A stretch of DNA of 64,000 bases from Fragilaria crotonensis (GCA_022925895.1 JAKSYS010000141.1:43106-107105); one strand, 5' to 3'; numbered from the stretch's first letter, positions 21,171 to 32,008 are shown. The notes: generated by a model not told the origin, from the letters alone. Numbers and translations are program-made.

Positions 21171-24100
21171 ATGGGTCAGGTACCGTCATCTTTTTCATCA
21201 GGAAGCGTTAATGATGACAACTCCGAAGGATTTTATTCGGAATCGCTGCGACAAGAAACGCACAATCTTTCGGGTAGTAGCTTGCGAAGTACCGCCAGTG
21301 ACCCTGGCGTTGGTCCGTCAGACAGCTTGAGAGAGGCTCGCAATCGATTCATGCGAAATCGACAAGCAACTGCCGTCGCAGAGAATGAGTATTCGGGTAG
21401 AGAGGTTGCGGCACCCTGTGATGCGAACGCGCCGTCTGACTTTGAAACGTTCACTCCGGAATATGGTTGGATGTGGCGAAGTATTGAATCACTGGTCTTG
21501 GGACATATGTCATCCGCCACAGCCACGATGAGTCCAATCGCAGACGACGTGGACGTTGAAAACATAAGTCATGATGCGCAGGTTTTGATGAGAAGTAGTG
21601 TATCGACTCAAGACTCGCTCGATTTATTGAGTCGTCAGTCGACTCTTGATTTCAGTGTCAGACGACCACATGGGAGGAATCCGGCGAACCACCAGAGTGG
21701 CGAGAGCGGAGTAGCCCGTGCGATGAGGCAGCGACGCAGTTGTGAGTCCAGTAACCCTGCCTTGACTGGAAAAAACTCCGAGGCGGCGAATACCAGAGGA
21801 ACAGCTCCCAATATTGTCTTGTCTCTCTTGGCACGTGAAGCCACAGGCCGCTCTCCCTCCTCCTCACTCGCCCCTGCTGCTCGATTGCATCAATTAGGAG
21901 GGAAAGCACTCTTTCAGCATTTGGATTCTCCTGCGGGAGGCATCGTCACGGAGATTAAATGTCTCCATAATGCAATGGACCGTGGCGATTGGGCCGAAAC
22001 ATGCAACATTGTGTCGCGTCTCGCACCGCGTCTCTTGGGAGATCCTATGCGGTCCTTCTCATCTAGTAGCATTGACGATCCAACACTTCCGAGATTCGCC
22101 TCTCCTCACCTCGCTGGAGGCGGACGTTTAGGTGTGGAGCGCGATGCCTTTGTTTTGGGTGGCGGAGTGCAGCTGTATCTGCGTATATTTCTGGATGCTT
22201 CGTTTGTTGGGAACGACGTGCGAAATGATGCGCGACGATTGACTCCAACCATGGTGACAAATAAATTGGCGTCCTGCTGGAACGAAGTATTGGTGTCACT
22301 AAGAGAATTGGTGTATTCAATGCCCATCCTTGTGGAGGATGGTACCATTCTAGATGGTGGGCGGTTTATTCCATTTCTCTTCACCGTGCTGTATCATGAT
22401 TCCTGCTTTGATTCAGCTGCCGCCTTGATTGAAGAGATCCTAAGTGCACTATCACATTCATCGCCTGTTCCCTTTCCTCCTGACGAAACACCGATCGATG
22501 GCGCGTATCGAACCGCTACGTTCGCTCTGCCCGTTAGCACATTCTTTTTGGGAAATGTACCCAATCTATATTCTCTCTGGCACACGTTCAGCTGTCGGCA
22601 GTTGGCACACTTTTGCCGGATACTGGCATTGTTAATCTTTGAACCAGAGGACAGGCAACTACTTGAGAGTCAAACTGCGCTGAAGTCGTTGGAGTTGCTA
22701 CAACTTCGACGCGATCGAGCTGCGCGAGCCGGTAGGGATGCTACCGTGGACATGAACCAATCAATACTGCTGGGTGACAAGATTATAATGCAGCGATTGT
22801 TGCGTCTACTGAAAATAATGAATTATGCTCCGATGTTGAGACAGAGTTCAGCATATCACGTCATGGCTCACTTCCCTTTCATCGCCGAAACGTTAATCAT
22901 GCTTGGCTTGAGTGAAATGGATAATTGGGGTGATGTTAATCGGCTGGATCTGTTGGCAAAAACGTTGATGCGCAATAGTGGCGAACCAAAGAATGTTAGT
23001 GAATTGGGAGCCGTTGCAGGCATGCTCGAAAGTCTCGCGGGATCGTTTCAGGGCGACTCGTTCGCACCGGCTACGCAGCTCGGGCAAATAATTCATGTTA
23101 TCAACGCTGCACAGCAGGCTGGCATTGTTGTTGGAAGACGAGGCAGACGACAGCGAGAGGGAGAGAACGGCTCGTCCATTCATGTTTTGTCGGTGCCCCT
23201 AGAGGATACATCATTGAATGATCTCTCGACTCTCACAGACCATCTGAGTAGGCGACGCACCAGCTCCGTGTCTGATGAGAGCAATCTGATCTTCAACATA
23301 GAGGTCGAGGAGGGTGAAAGTGACCGACAGAATCAATCACATCGTCGTTCGTACTCATCGCCCTCTCGGATGAGAATATCATCTCCCCAAGATGCTGCAA
23401 ATGAACTGCAATTCAATGCTCTACTGTTGGCACCGTATCAAGTAGAAGTGCTCCTCGTGCTTTGCACCTTATTAGGCGGACGGCGAAAAATAGATGCTCA
23501 ACGATTTCTCAACGACCATGGCCTAATTCCTATCATGGATGAAATGTTGCCCCGACTTTCCTTCGGTGCTACCCTTCGAAACGCCCATCCACCAGGCCCC
23601 GTTGCTATTCCCAGAGCTGCTAGTGCTGGCAATGTCAATGCTCCGGGTGAGCAAGAGCCTGAGGTTTTTGCAGGCATCCACGGACCGGGCTGCGAGTGCA
23701 CACCTGAAAGTGCGCTCAGAGTTCAGTATTTGCGATTGTTGCATAATTTCTGCGATCGCGACTGCGACAACTATATTGGTCGTCGCCAGTTGCTGAGCAA
23801 CGATGAGCGAGAGTATGTCTTTTCTGACCGGGTCTGGCAAGATGCTCAACATCCCGAAAACCTGCGACCAGGTCTTTTCTCCAAGCTCATCCAAGCCTTC
23901 TCCCAAGAACCAGATGACTCTCCTTACCGCTTTTGGCTTGCTAGTTGTGCAGAGTCCTATCTACGTGGATCGTCTGCTCATGAGCAGTTGTTTGCTGCCA
24001 AGTCCGGACTACTTTCTTACCTTGTTCAGGACATTGTTAGTGATAGGCTTCATTGTGCTGGGAGTCTTCAAACTTCCTTTGATTTGTTGGGAGAGGTTTG

Positions 24101-25250
24101 CAAAGGCAACTCCGAGGTGCTCTATCTCCTTGTCTCTACACTTAACGAAGTCAATTTTCGAAAGCTTATGTCAGCTGCAGCAGCGAATTTGGTTGATTCA
24201 AATGTCTTCCTGAGGACGCTCCTTTTGACTGTGGAACGAATTTCAGCAGCTCGAATTTACAAGCTTGCGGGCCAACCAAAGCTTGGCGATCCTTGGAAAG
24301 GACACCAGTATGGTCCATGGACAGGTCATTCAGGTGAAGGCACTCGCTATTATCTGACGCATTCCTGGTGGGATGCTTCAATTGTTCCCCTCGAAAGGAT
24401 ACCTCCAAAAGTGCCAAGTTTCAAGGCTTCACTTGAGGATATCTACGACGACGCTCGCTCTTCCGATTGGTTTCCTCCTGGCTGTTGCGTGGATGGGGAG
24501 ACAAGTCTGGGCGACAATTCTGCTCCTGCGGAGATTTCGCCCATCGACGCGGGAATTGGCTACAATGGATGGCAGTTCACGCCTCCTGCGGCACATCGAT
24601 CTGCGGACGGTGACGCAATGGGTTGGGCACTTGGTGATGCGGTATTCTTGCCCAATACGATTGAACGGCTTGCATGGTTTCTTATCACCAATCAATCGCG
24701 GCTCCTACGGGACCTGCTGGACGTCGTTGATCTGAAAAACATCGACCACGAGAATATTTGTTGCCTCAACACCGCGGTCGTAGTTTCAATGTTAGCGAGT
24801 CGTCGCCGTCAGCTTTCTGGGGTCATCCGCGAGCTTAGGCGATTAGATACAATAGAAAAGGACGCGGTCTCCCGAGGTCACGAAGTGGGTCGAGAACGCG
24901 AGGCGTTGCTGTCGGCGTCTATGAATCAGCTTGAAATTGATGATCGGAAAGTCGCACCTTTCGAACGATATCGAGGGCTATCTTCTATTTTGGGTGATCA
25001 TGCAGATATTTTGCACAATTTTCGAGAACTTTTATGGTTCTGGTCCGAGTACTACACGCACCGAGGACGAGACCGACTTTCGTTGGAGTTCTCATCGCAC
25101 ATGCGGTTTGAAGAGTGGTTCACGGTTGTATCAACACTCTCCGCAGATGATGGTTCTAGCACTGCTCTAGTTCGCAGGCCCCCGAGAATGCCGAGAAGTC
25201 CATATCAGCGTGCTCCTCGAATCGTTGATAGTCCAAGGAGAACTGCATAA
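21171..25250 (+). CDS. TRPC4AP: TRPC4-associated protein (TRUSS) homolog
   Basis: An intact single-exon frame of 1359 residues. The N-terminal 300 residues are Ser/Arg-rich and low-complexity. An alpha-helical body follows, with LLLAPYQVEVLLVLCTLLGG near 755 and the hallmark HGPGCECTPESALRVQYLRLL near 834, followed by NFCDRDCDN. This matches the animal TRPC4AP segment with GPNCDCSPENSL and repeats its context. The C-terminal half is rich in helices with PWKGHQYGPWTGHSGEGTRY near 1040-1060. In animals TRPC4AP is a substrate adaptor of DDB1-CUL4 ubiquitin ligases, reported to act on MYC-type and C-terminal degrons. The start MGQVPSS fits an N-myristoylation signal (Gly2, Ser6). That is a prediction. 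Confidence 0.75.
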   Translation: MGQVPSSFSSGSVNDDNSEGFYSESLRQETHNLSGSSLRSTASDPGVGPSDSLREARNRFMRNRQATAVAENEYSGREVAAPCDANAPSDFETFTPEYGWMWRSIESLVLGHMSSATATMSPIADDVDVENISHDAQVLMRSSVSTQDSLDLLSRQSTLDFSVRRPHGRNPANHQSGESGVARAMRQRRSCESSNPALTGKNSEAANTRGTAPNIVLSLLAREATGRSPSSSLAPAARLHQLGGKALFQHLDSPAGGIVTEIKCLHNAMDRGDWAETCNIVSRLAPRLLGDPMRSFSSSSIDDPTLPRFASPHLAGGGRLGVERDAFVLGGGVQLYLRIFLDASFVGNDVRNDARRLTPTMVTNKLASCWNEVLVSLRELVYSMPILVEDGTILDGGRFIPFLFTVLYHDSCFDSAAALIEEILSALSHSSPVPFPPDETPIDGAYRTATFALPVSTFFLGNVPNLYSLWHTFSCRQLAHFCRILALLIFEPEDRQLLESQTALKSLELLQLRRDRAARAGRDATVDMNQSILLGDKIIMQRLLRLLKIMNYAPMLRQSSAYHVMAHFPFIAETLIMLGLSEMDNWGDVNRLDLLAKTLMRNSGEPKNVSELGAVAGMLESLAGSFQGDSFAPATQLGQIIHVINAAQQAGIVVGRRGRRQREGENGSSIHVLSVPLEDTSLNDLSTLTDHLSRRRTSSVSDESNLIFNIEVEEGESDRQNQSHRRSYSSPSRMRISSPQDAANELQFNALLLAPYQVEVLLVLCTLLGGRRKIDAQRFLNDHGLIPIMDEMLPRLSFGATLRNAHPPGPVAIPRAASAGNVNAPGEQEPEVFAGIHGPGCECTPESALRVQYLRLLHNFCDRDCDNYIGRRQLLSNDEREYVFSDRVWQDAQHPENLRPGLFSKLIQAFSQEPDDSPYRFWLASCAESYLRGSSAHEQLFAAKSGLLSYLVQDIVSDRLHCAGSLQTSFDLLGEVCKGNSEVLYLLVSTLNEVNFRKLMSAAAANLVDSNVFLRTLLLTVERISAARIYKLAGQPKLGDPWKGHQYGPWTGHSGEGTRYYLTHSWWDASIVPLERIPPKVPSFKASLEDIYDDARSSDWFPPGCCVDGETSLGDNSAPAEISPIDAGIGYNGWQFTPPAAHRSADGDAMGWALGDAVFLPNTIERLAWFLITNQSRLLRDLLDVVDLKNIDHENICCLNTAVVVSMLASRRRQLSGVIRELRRLDTIEKDAVSRGHEVGREREALLSASMNQLEIDDRKVAPFERYRGLSSILGDHADILHNFRELLWFWSEYYTHRGRDRLSLEFSSHMRFEEWFTVVSTLSADDGSSTALVRRPPRMPRSPYQRAPRIVDSPRRTA

Positions 25251-25507
25251 GCTCGACTACAATTGAGAAAACTACCTGTTATTTAGTCAGGGTTGCTTTG
25301 TATTATATTTGGTACTAGTACCTGGTACTGTTGCGCAGGCGTTTATGATTATACTACTGTACCGGTAGTCCAGTAGTTCGAAGCTCATCTACTGTACCGG
25401 TAGCCGAGTACTCCGTACAAGTAGACGGGCGTAAGTGTCAGTAAACCACTGAGCCATCAGATTTGGTCAAACTCAAACTTGGCAATGTGCAAACGATTGA
25501 AAACACC

Positions 25508-28500
25508 ATGTCATCAGATGTGATCGTGACTTGGTGTTCGGACGCACTTCATGACCTATTGGGGTTTACAGACTCTGCTCTTGCTTCCTATCTTGTTGCC
25601 GTAGCACGACGAAAGAACAGCTCACCCTCTTCCATCCTGTCTGAGCTGAAGAATGGTGGGATTTCAGTTTCATCCGATCGATTGAGTTCGTTTTGTCAAG
25701 CCCTTTACGAAAAATGTGCTCCAATGGTGGCAGTTGCACAGAAGAAGAAATCAGCTACGAATGCAGACTGGGTGAAACAAGCTGCGCAGTACAAACTTCT
25801 TGACGACGAGGAGGACGTCCCGGCCTTGCAGCCAACCAGAAAGAGAGAGAGCAAGAAGAAGGATCGAGAGAAGGAAAGGAAGAGTAAAAGACCACGCGAT
25901 GACAGCGATGAAGAAGGTACAACCACAATCCGAAGACCAGACGATGAACGAAGACGGCGACGACAGCAACAAGAACAAGAATCTGGGTTGACAAAGGAGG
26001 AGCAAGCGGAATTGGATCGCGAACGTGATCTACAAGAACGTGACGAGTTCGTTAAGCGCATGTTGGCAAAGGAGAAATCGAACACGAAAGTAAAGACTGA
26101 AGAAACAGCAGAGAAAGTGCAACGACAGGTAGACATGGAGCAGCGCCTTCTAAGGGGTGAAACTGTTGTGACGGAGACTGGGGAAACCATGACGATGGAG
26201 AAGTTGCGTGAACAAAGTCGTCGAGCTTATCTGAAAAAGCGAGAAGAGCGCGAAATCACCTTGCTCGAACAGGAATTGGCGGAAGAGGAAGAACTCTTTC
26301 GGGGTGTGAAGCTCACAAAAGCTGAAGAACAACGTCGGCAACTAGGTCGGGAGATACTGCGCATGGCCAAGGGAAAGAAGGGCGATGATGAGAACAAGAA
26401 TGATGATTTCTACAGACTGCCAGATGAATTCAACGAAAGAGCCAGTAAGTCCGAACAGGACCGAGCCCTCTTAACGTCCCGATACGTTGAAAGCAAGGGA
26501 GAGAAGACGGAGCAGGAGCTTTGGGAGGAGTCACAGACTCTAAAGGCCGGAGCATTGACAACGAAGCAGAGAAAGCAGAAAATTGACGAAAAGGAGTACG
26601 AACTCGTCTTCGAGGATCAGATCGAGTTTGTCGTGCAAGATACTCGAAAAGGCTACGATCACCGTGACGAAATGCATCGAATACTCCAGAACTCGGAAGA
26701 AGAGAAGGCAAGGAAAGGAGATGATTTGACTATTCGAGCAGTGACTGAGCACGAAAAGCTTCTTGCTAGCCGCAAACAGCTTCCAGTCTACCCATACCGC
26801 GAAGAATTTCTCGCTGCTGTCAAGGACCATCAAGTCATGGTGCTCGTAGGTGAAACAGGATCAGGAAAAACGACTCAGATTCCCCAGTATCTGCACGAGG
26901 TTGGCTACAGTGAATTGGGAAAGATCGGTTGTACTCAACCTCGCCGCGTTGCCGCAATGAGTGTTGCATCTCGTGTTGCCACGGAAATGAATGTTCGCGT
27001 AGGACAGGAGGTTGGATACTCCATTCGCTTCGAAAATTGCACTAGCCCGAAGACCATCATTCAATACATGACAGATGGAATGTTGCTGCGGGAGATCCTC
27101 ACAGAACCCGATCTGGCAAGCTATTCCTGTCTCGTCATTGACGAAGCTCATGAACGCACCCTGCACACAGACATTTTATTTGGTCTCGTGAAGGATATCG
27201 TCAGATTTCGAAGCGATCTCCGACTAATCATATCCAGTGCCACCCTTGACGCAGAAAAGTTCTCCAAGTACTTCGATGATGCTAGCATTTTCATGATTCC
27301 CGGGCGTATGTTTCCTGTCGACATCTATTACACGAAATCACCTGAGGCAGACTATGTTGATGCCGCTGTCATGACAGTCCTACAAATTCACGTCACACAA
27401 CCACTCAATGGTGATGCTTTGGTCTTCTTAACTGGTCAGGAAGAGATTGAGACCGCTGCGGAGCTTCTGACGCAGCGTACCCGAAATCTTGGATCTCGTA
27501 TCAAGGAGTTAATCATTTGCCCTATTTATGCCAACCTTCCCTCAGAGCAGCAAGCCAAAATCTTCGATCCCACCCCTAAAGGAGCCCGCAAGGTTGTTCT
27601 AGCCACGAACATTGCAGAAACCAGTCTAACCATCAATGGCATTTGCTATGTCATCGACGCAGGATTTGCGAAACAAAACAGCTATAACGCGAAGTCGGGA
27701 ATGGAATCATTGATTGTGACACCAATCTCGCAGGCGGCGGCTAATCAACGTGCTGGTCGTGCCGGGCGGACTCAACCTGGCAAGTGCTTTCGACTTTACA
27801 CAGCATGGTCGTTTCAAAACGAGCTGGACCCCAACACTACTCCCGAAATTCTTCGAACTAACATGGGCAACGTTGTGTTGATGCTCAAGAGTTTGGGAAT
27901 TAATGACTTGATAAACTTCGACTTTATGGATCGTCCACCTGCAGACGCTTTGATCCGCGCATTGGAGCAGCTCTATGCTCTCGGTGCTCTCAACGATAAG
28001 GGTGAATTGACGAAGCTTGGGCGTCGCATGGCTGAGTTTCCGCTCGAACCCATGCTTAGCAAAAGTGTTATAGCGTCGGAGCAGTACAAGTGCACTTCAG
28101 AAGTTTTGTCGGCGGTGTCGATGTTGTCGCTGGGAGCATCAGTTTTCTTCCGCCCCAAAGAAAAGGCTGTACATGCGGATACGGCGCGTCTCAACTTTGC
28201 TCGGGGTGGAGGAGGAGATCACATTGCGTTGATGAGGTGCTACTCTGAGTGGGCCTCAACCGATTATAACACGCAGTGGTGCTTTGAGAACTACGTACAA
28301 GTCAAGAGTATGAAGAAAGCACGGGATATTCGAGAGCAGCTCGAGAGTCTCTGCGACAGAGTCGAAATAGACCACACCGTCGCTTGCTCTGAAGAGGACA
28401 CCGCCCCAGTGTTGAAGGCCATCACAGCTGGATTCTTCTACAATATTGCGAAACTAAGTCGATCCGGCGAGTATCAAACAATCAAGCAGCCCAAGACGGT

Positions 28501-28711
28501 ATACATTCATCCAAGCAGTGTGCTGGCAAAGGAAGAAGATCCACCTGCATGGGTTGTTTTCTTTCAACTCGCGTTCACGACGAAGGAGTTTATGAGACAA
28601 GTTGCGCCCATAGAGCCATCGTGGTTAATTGAGATTGCTCCTCACTACTACCAAGAGAGTGATGTGGAGGATATCAAGAAGAAGAAAATGCCTAAATCGC
28701 GAGGACGATGA
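25508..28711 (+). CDS. DHX16: DEAH-box pre-mRNA splicing helicase DHX16/Prp2
   Basis: The ATG at 25508 (MSSDVIVTWCSDALHDLLGF) gives 1067 residues; the frame is open 45 bp further upstream. The N-terminal 60 residues resemble the PWI-like segment of DHX16, followed by a charged Lys/Glu coiled region (residues about 100-350). The helicase core has motif I GETGSGKTTQ near 450, Ia TQPRRVAA, II VIDEAHERT near 545, III SATLDAEKF near 576, IV FLTGQEEIE, V TNIAETSLTI near 705 and VI QRAGRAGR near 747. The winged-helix/ratchet and OB-fold C-terminus follow (YIHPSSVL, WVVFF). Prp2 drives spliceosome activation from Bact to B* by ATP hydrolysis. No intron or frame break. Confidence 0.95.
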   Translation: MSSDVIVTWCSDALHDLLGFTDSALASYLVAVARRKNSSPSSILSELKNGGISVSSDRLSSFCQALYEKCAPMVAVAQKKKSATNADWVKQAAQYKLLDDEEDVPALQPTRKRESKKKDREKERKSKRPRDDSDEEGTTTIRRPDDERRRRRQQQEQESGLTKEEQAELDRERDLQERDEFVKRMLAKEKSNTKVKTEETAEKVQRQVDMEQRLLRGETVVTETGETMTMEKLREQSRRAYLKKREEREITLLEQELAEEEELFRGVKLTKAEEQRRQLGREILRMAKGKKGDDENKNDDFYRLPDEFNERASKSEQDRALLTSRYVESKGEKTEQELWEESQTLKAGALTTKQRKQKIDEKEYELVFEDQIEFVVQDTRKGYDHRDEMHRILQNSEEEKARKGDDLTIRAVTEHEKLLASRKQLPVYPYREEFLAAVKDHQVMVLVGETGSGKTTQIPQYLHEVGYSELGKIGCTQPRRVAAMSVASRVATEMNVRVGQEVGYSIRFENCTSPKTIIQYMTDGMLLREILTEPDLASYSCLVIDEAHERTLHTDILFGLVKDIVRFRSDLRLIISSATLDAEKFSKYFDDASIFMIPGRMFPVDIYYTKSPEADYVDAAVMTVLQIHVTQPLNGDALVFLTGQEEIETAAELLTQRTRNLGSRIKELIICPIYANLPSEQQAKIFDPTPKGARKVVLATNIAETSLTINGICYVIDAGFAKQNSYNAKSGMESLIVTPISQAAANQRAGRAGRTQPGKCFRLYTAWSFQNELDPNTTPEILRTNMGNVVLMLKSLGINDLINFDFMDRPPADALIRALEQLYALGALNDKGELTKLGRRMAEFPLEPMLSKSVIASEQYKCTSEVLSAVSMLSLGASVFFRPKEKAVHADTARLNFARGGGGDHIALMRCYSEWASTDYNTQWCFENYVQVKSMKKARDIREQLESLCDRVEIDHTVACSEEDTAPVLKAITAGFFYNIAKLSRSGEYQTIKQPKTVYIHPSSVLAKEEDPPAWVVFFQLAFTTKEFMRQVAPIEPSWLIEIAPHYYQESDVEDIKKKKMPKSRGR

Positions 28712-28756
28712 TAGAGATCCTTTCTTAAGATTTAACAACCCTTCCCTTTCTGGGGC

Positions 28757-30227
28757 TCACTTCTTGATTTCGAGTTCCAGCACTACTGGGCAGTGATCAC
28801 TTCCAAGGACATCGTACAACATGTAGCTATCCCTTGCAACCACATGGCTTGAATCGTCAAAGAAGTAGGGAGCACAACAAAAATAGTCCAGCCGTAGACC
28901 CTTGTTGGGTTCACGATTTCCGGCTCTCTGGCTCCAATATGAGTAGCACCCCTTCGCGCTGGGGTGTAAGGTACGGAATGCATCCCGAAAGCCCGACGTA
29001 TCCAGTTGATGCTGAAACGAATCGCGCTCCTGTTGTGTCACTCCAGCTTGCGTTGCTAGGTGCTTGGCACCGTCATTCCAAACCTCGAGATTGGTGTGGG
29101 CAACGTTGAGATCTCCGAGCCATATAGTGGGTTTTGGCTCTGCTTGTACAAATTTGAGGAAATCCTTGTCCCACCGCTCTGTGCGATAATCAAGTCGTTC
29201 CAATTTTTGACCTGAATTCGGTATGTAGCAGTTGATTAACGAGAAGAGTGGAAAGTCGACTTTTATCAATCGGCCTTCTTGGTCGTGATCACTGACACTC
29301 ATCTTGTAGGAGACATCTGTCGGCATCAAATTCACGACGTCGTCGTCAGTCCCAGCTCCTTCATTCTTGGAATCTTTGAGGTTGGCCTTCTTCTTGGGTG
29401 CAAAGAAGTTCTTCAAAGTGGCTTGCCCTTTACCGTTCATACCGCGTCGCTTGACGAAAACTGCTGTTCCTGAATATCCCTTTTTGGCTGTCGAGCAACT
29501 GTAGTAAGCGTCATAATCGGGCTGAAGTACAGTACTTCGAATTTGTAGTTTGGCATCATCCAAGTGCAAATCTTGAAGTTTGGTTTCCTGCAGACATAGG
29601 ACGTCAATGGAGTGCTCCTTGACTAGCTTCTCCAGTGCTTCCGGAGTATTCCGTAGCAAGGCTCGGAGACCTGCCACATTCCACGAGCATATCTTTAACG
29701 CTACATACAAAGCGGTTAATATTCCAAGTCGCATGTCTAGTTCCAAGCGATACCAGCAGCACTCTGAACAACTTACTATGGGAAGTATCCTCGTGTTCCG
29801 ACGCGTTCCAAAGCTTTGGTAACTCATCACGTTCTGTGAGAACCTGATGTGGAGGTGACTTTACTCGCGGTTTCTTCACTGCACTCGAGGGCGGATCTTC
29901 TTCGACATTGTCGTTGTCGTTACTGACTTTATCCTTTGTTTTCCCTCCACTACTCTTGGTCTTCTTCGTCTTCTTCTTCGGCGCTTCGTCTGCGTCCTTC
30001 ACAGAGCCTCGGACAACACGCTTGCGTTGTGGTTTGTCTTGATCTGATTTTGAAGACATGACGCGAGTGAATGATGACGACGACCGCTGGTGCAAGAGGA
30101 GTTGGGAGGATGCGAGGTTGTTTCGGATCAACGAATTCGGTCTGGCACCGGTAGAAACTAGAAGTGCTCGTGAAGATGATGAAAGGTAGATCCAAACAAC
30201 TGGAACAAGAGTAGACGCTCTTTTCAT
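28757..30227 (-). CDS. APEX1: AP endonuclease (exonuclease III/APE1 family) with internal PIP-box insert, two exons
   Basis: Exon 1 is 30227-29777, exon 2 is 29700-28757, with a 76-bp intron. The joined product has about 464 residues. ICSWNVAGLR, DVLCLQETK, YSGTAVF, GDLNVAHTNLEVWN, GFRDAF and SDHCPVV mark the Mg-dependent endonuclease core with its metal-binding Glu and catalytic Asp/His. Such enzymes nick DNA at abasic sites in base excision repair. Between YSGTAVFVKRR and DVSYKM is an insert of about 45 residues containing QATLKNFF, a canonical PCNA-interacting (PIP) box. The N-terminus MKRASTLV... looks mitochondrial, and the downstream in-frame ATG at 30059 (MSSKSDQDKPQRKR) is followed by Lys/Arg-rich nuclear-type sequence, suggesting two isoforms. 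Confidence 0.9.
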
Positions 30228-30746
30228 GCAACAAAGCAGCTGATAACCGAATGATACGAGACTTCTCTGTGGCGTCTGGAGTATTGTGTGTTCGATGTGT
30301 GTGAATCGAGAGTATCTAATCGGCATCTTTGTATGATACTGTACAGTACGCGGAATAGCTCTGCTGACTGTGTGTTTCTGATGAACTTGGTGGCTACCAG
30401 CCGTATGTATGAGCATAGTAGACACTTGCACCGTGCCTGTACGTTACTGAAGTATGAATCAAGAGAATATAGAGAATTACACTACTACTGGTGTACTCCG
30501 AGTATGTACAAGGTACACGATACACGTGAAACTTTCAGACCAGCATACTACCGGTAGAGTACTGAGGACAACGTACTAACGTACTAGTGCGACTGAGATG
30601 TATTCGATCACTGAGCAGCAGCCACGAATTCAAAGGGCAGACCCCATCAGCCGTATCGAAATGTATCAACTACATGCATAACAGGCGCATATGCTATCAA
30701 TTGTGTCGAACAAACAAAAAGGCATTGCGACTCATATCAACTAAGC
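30228..30746. other. Intergenic region between divergent genes
   Basis: About 520 bp separate the starts of the AP endonuclease (-) and the cyclophilin-SYF2 gene (+), likely a divergent promoter. A TACCGGTA lies near 30549, and GTAC/AGTACT words are frequent. Confidence 0.45.
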
Positions 30747-32008
30747 ATGCCAAAGACTGCTTTTCTAACGATAGGCTTAGGCTCCACAAAGGTTGGAACA
30801 TTGGAGCTAGAACTCTTCAACGAAACTGTTCCCAAGACAGTTCTCAATTTCGAACATCACCTAAAGAAAAATTTCAAGGGATGTAAATTTCACCGCATAA
30901 TCAAGGGTTTCATGGCGCAGGGAGGAGACTTTACCAACGGTGATGGGACGGGAGGTAACAGCATTTATGGAAAATGCTTTCCGGACGAATCCTTTCGTCA
31001 CACTCACAAAGGGCGTGGAATGCTAAGCATGGCCAATTCAGGTCCTGACACGAATGGATCGCAATTCTTTATTACCTTCAAACCGACGCCTCATTTGGAT
31101 GGGAAGCATGTCGTGTTTGGACAAGTTGTGTCTGGTGAAGATGTGCTACGTGCTATGGAGAATGTACCGACAGGGTCCAATAATGTACCCAAGATACCCG
31201 TTGTCGTTTTAGATTGCGGAGTTCGTGAACAAGTGGTAGAAGAAGAGGCTATCACGACGGAAGCGACTGATGACAACGAAATTGATCTAGACGGTCATGA
31301 TGTAGAGGATAATGAAGACCAACCGGATCATGCATTGGAAGATGCAGAAGCAGAGGTGAAAGGCTCACTGAAGGATCGTCTTCGTCGTTTAAAAATGAAA
31401 ATGAACCAAGCCCGTCAACTGAATCGTCAAGAAGTTCAGCGGGAGGGTGAACGATTAGGCTCCGAGGAAGGTAAGCACGAGAGCGACAGCGTTTGGCCAA
31501 GGAAGACAAGAAGCGTCGAGAAATCGAATGGCAAAACCGGAACGCCAAGGCTCTCGATGTGGCGGCCAAGGCTGGGTACGAGGATGGCAAATTTCTGGTG
31601 GAACCTGCCGATAAAAGTCTTGCTCGAGCTCAAAAAAAGGAAGCGACTGAGGAGCGGAATCGCTTCCATGTGAAAGATTATTACAATCCAGAAGGACAGC
31701 ATCGACATTACGAACGCAACATCAAGAGTATTCCACGACGCGTTGATCGAAGTGAAACGGATACGTTTGACCCCATCACTGTAGCTACGACGGCTTCCGA
31801 CAAAGCAGAAGGGGCGAAGCGTCTTGCCGATGAATTGAAACGGCGTATCGAAAAGCAAAAAATGAAGCGAGACCGTGTTGAGTTTGAAGGAGAAGATGTC
31901 AATTACATCAACAAGCGCAACAAGCACTTCAACAAGAAGATCAGTCGAAACTACGATAATTCTACTGCAGAGATTCGTCAAAATTTGGAGCGTGGAACTG
32001 CGTTGTAA
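30747..32008 (+). CDS. Cyclophilin fused to SYF2 splicing factor, one frame break
   Basis: The first frame (30747 to about 31475) encodes a cyclophilin. FHRIIKGFMAQGGDF carries the catalytic Arg, then come GRGMLSMANSGPDTNGSQFF and HLDGKHVVFGQV. The usual Trp of the cyclosporin pocket is His here. An acidic linker, DLDGHDVEDNEDQPDHA, leads to LKDRLRRLKMKMNQARQLNR. The second frame gives the rest of SYF2: LAKEDKKRREIEWQNRNAKA, PEGQHRHYERNIKSIPRR and AEIRQNLERGTAL. One missing base near 31475, in an AAGG-type run, joins them into about 420 residues and makes the span divisible by three. SYF2 belongs to the NTC-linked spliceosome, and spliceosomes also hold several cyclophilins (PPIL1, PPIE), so a nuclear splicing role is likely. 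Confidence 0.85.

Noticed and set aside
31471-31489. A GT-AG segment at the frame break in the cyclophilin-SYF2 gene
   Set aside because: Only 19 bp and removing it does not restore the SYF2 frame; a one-base loss does.
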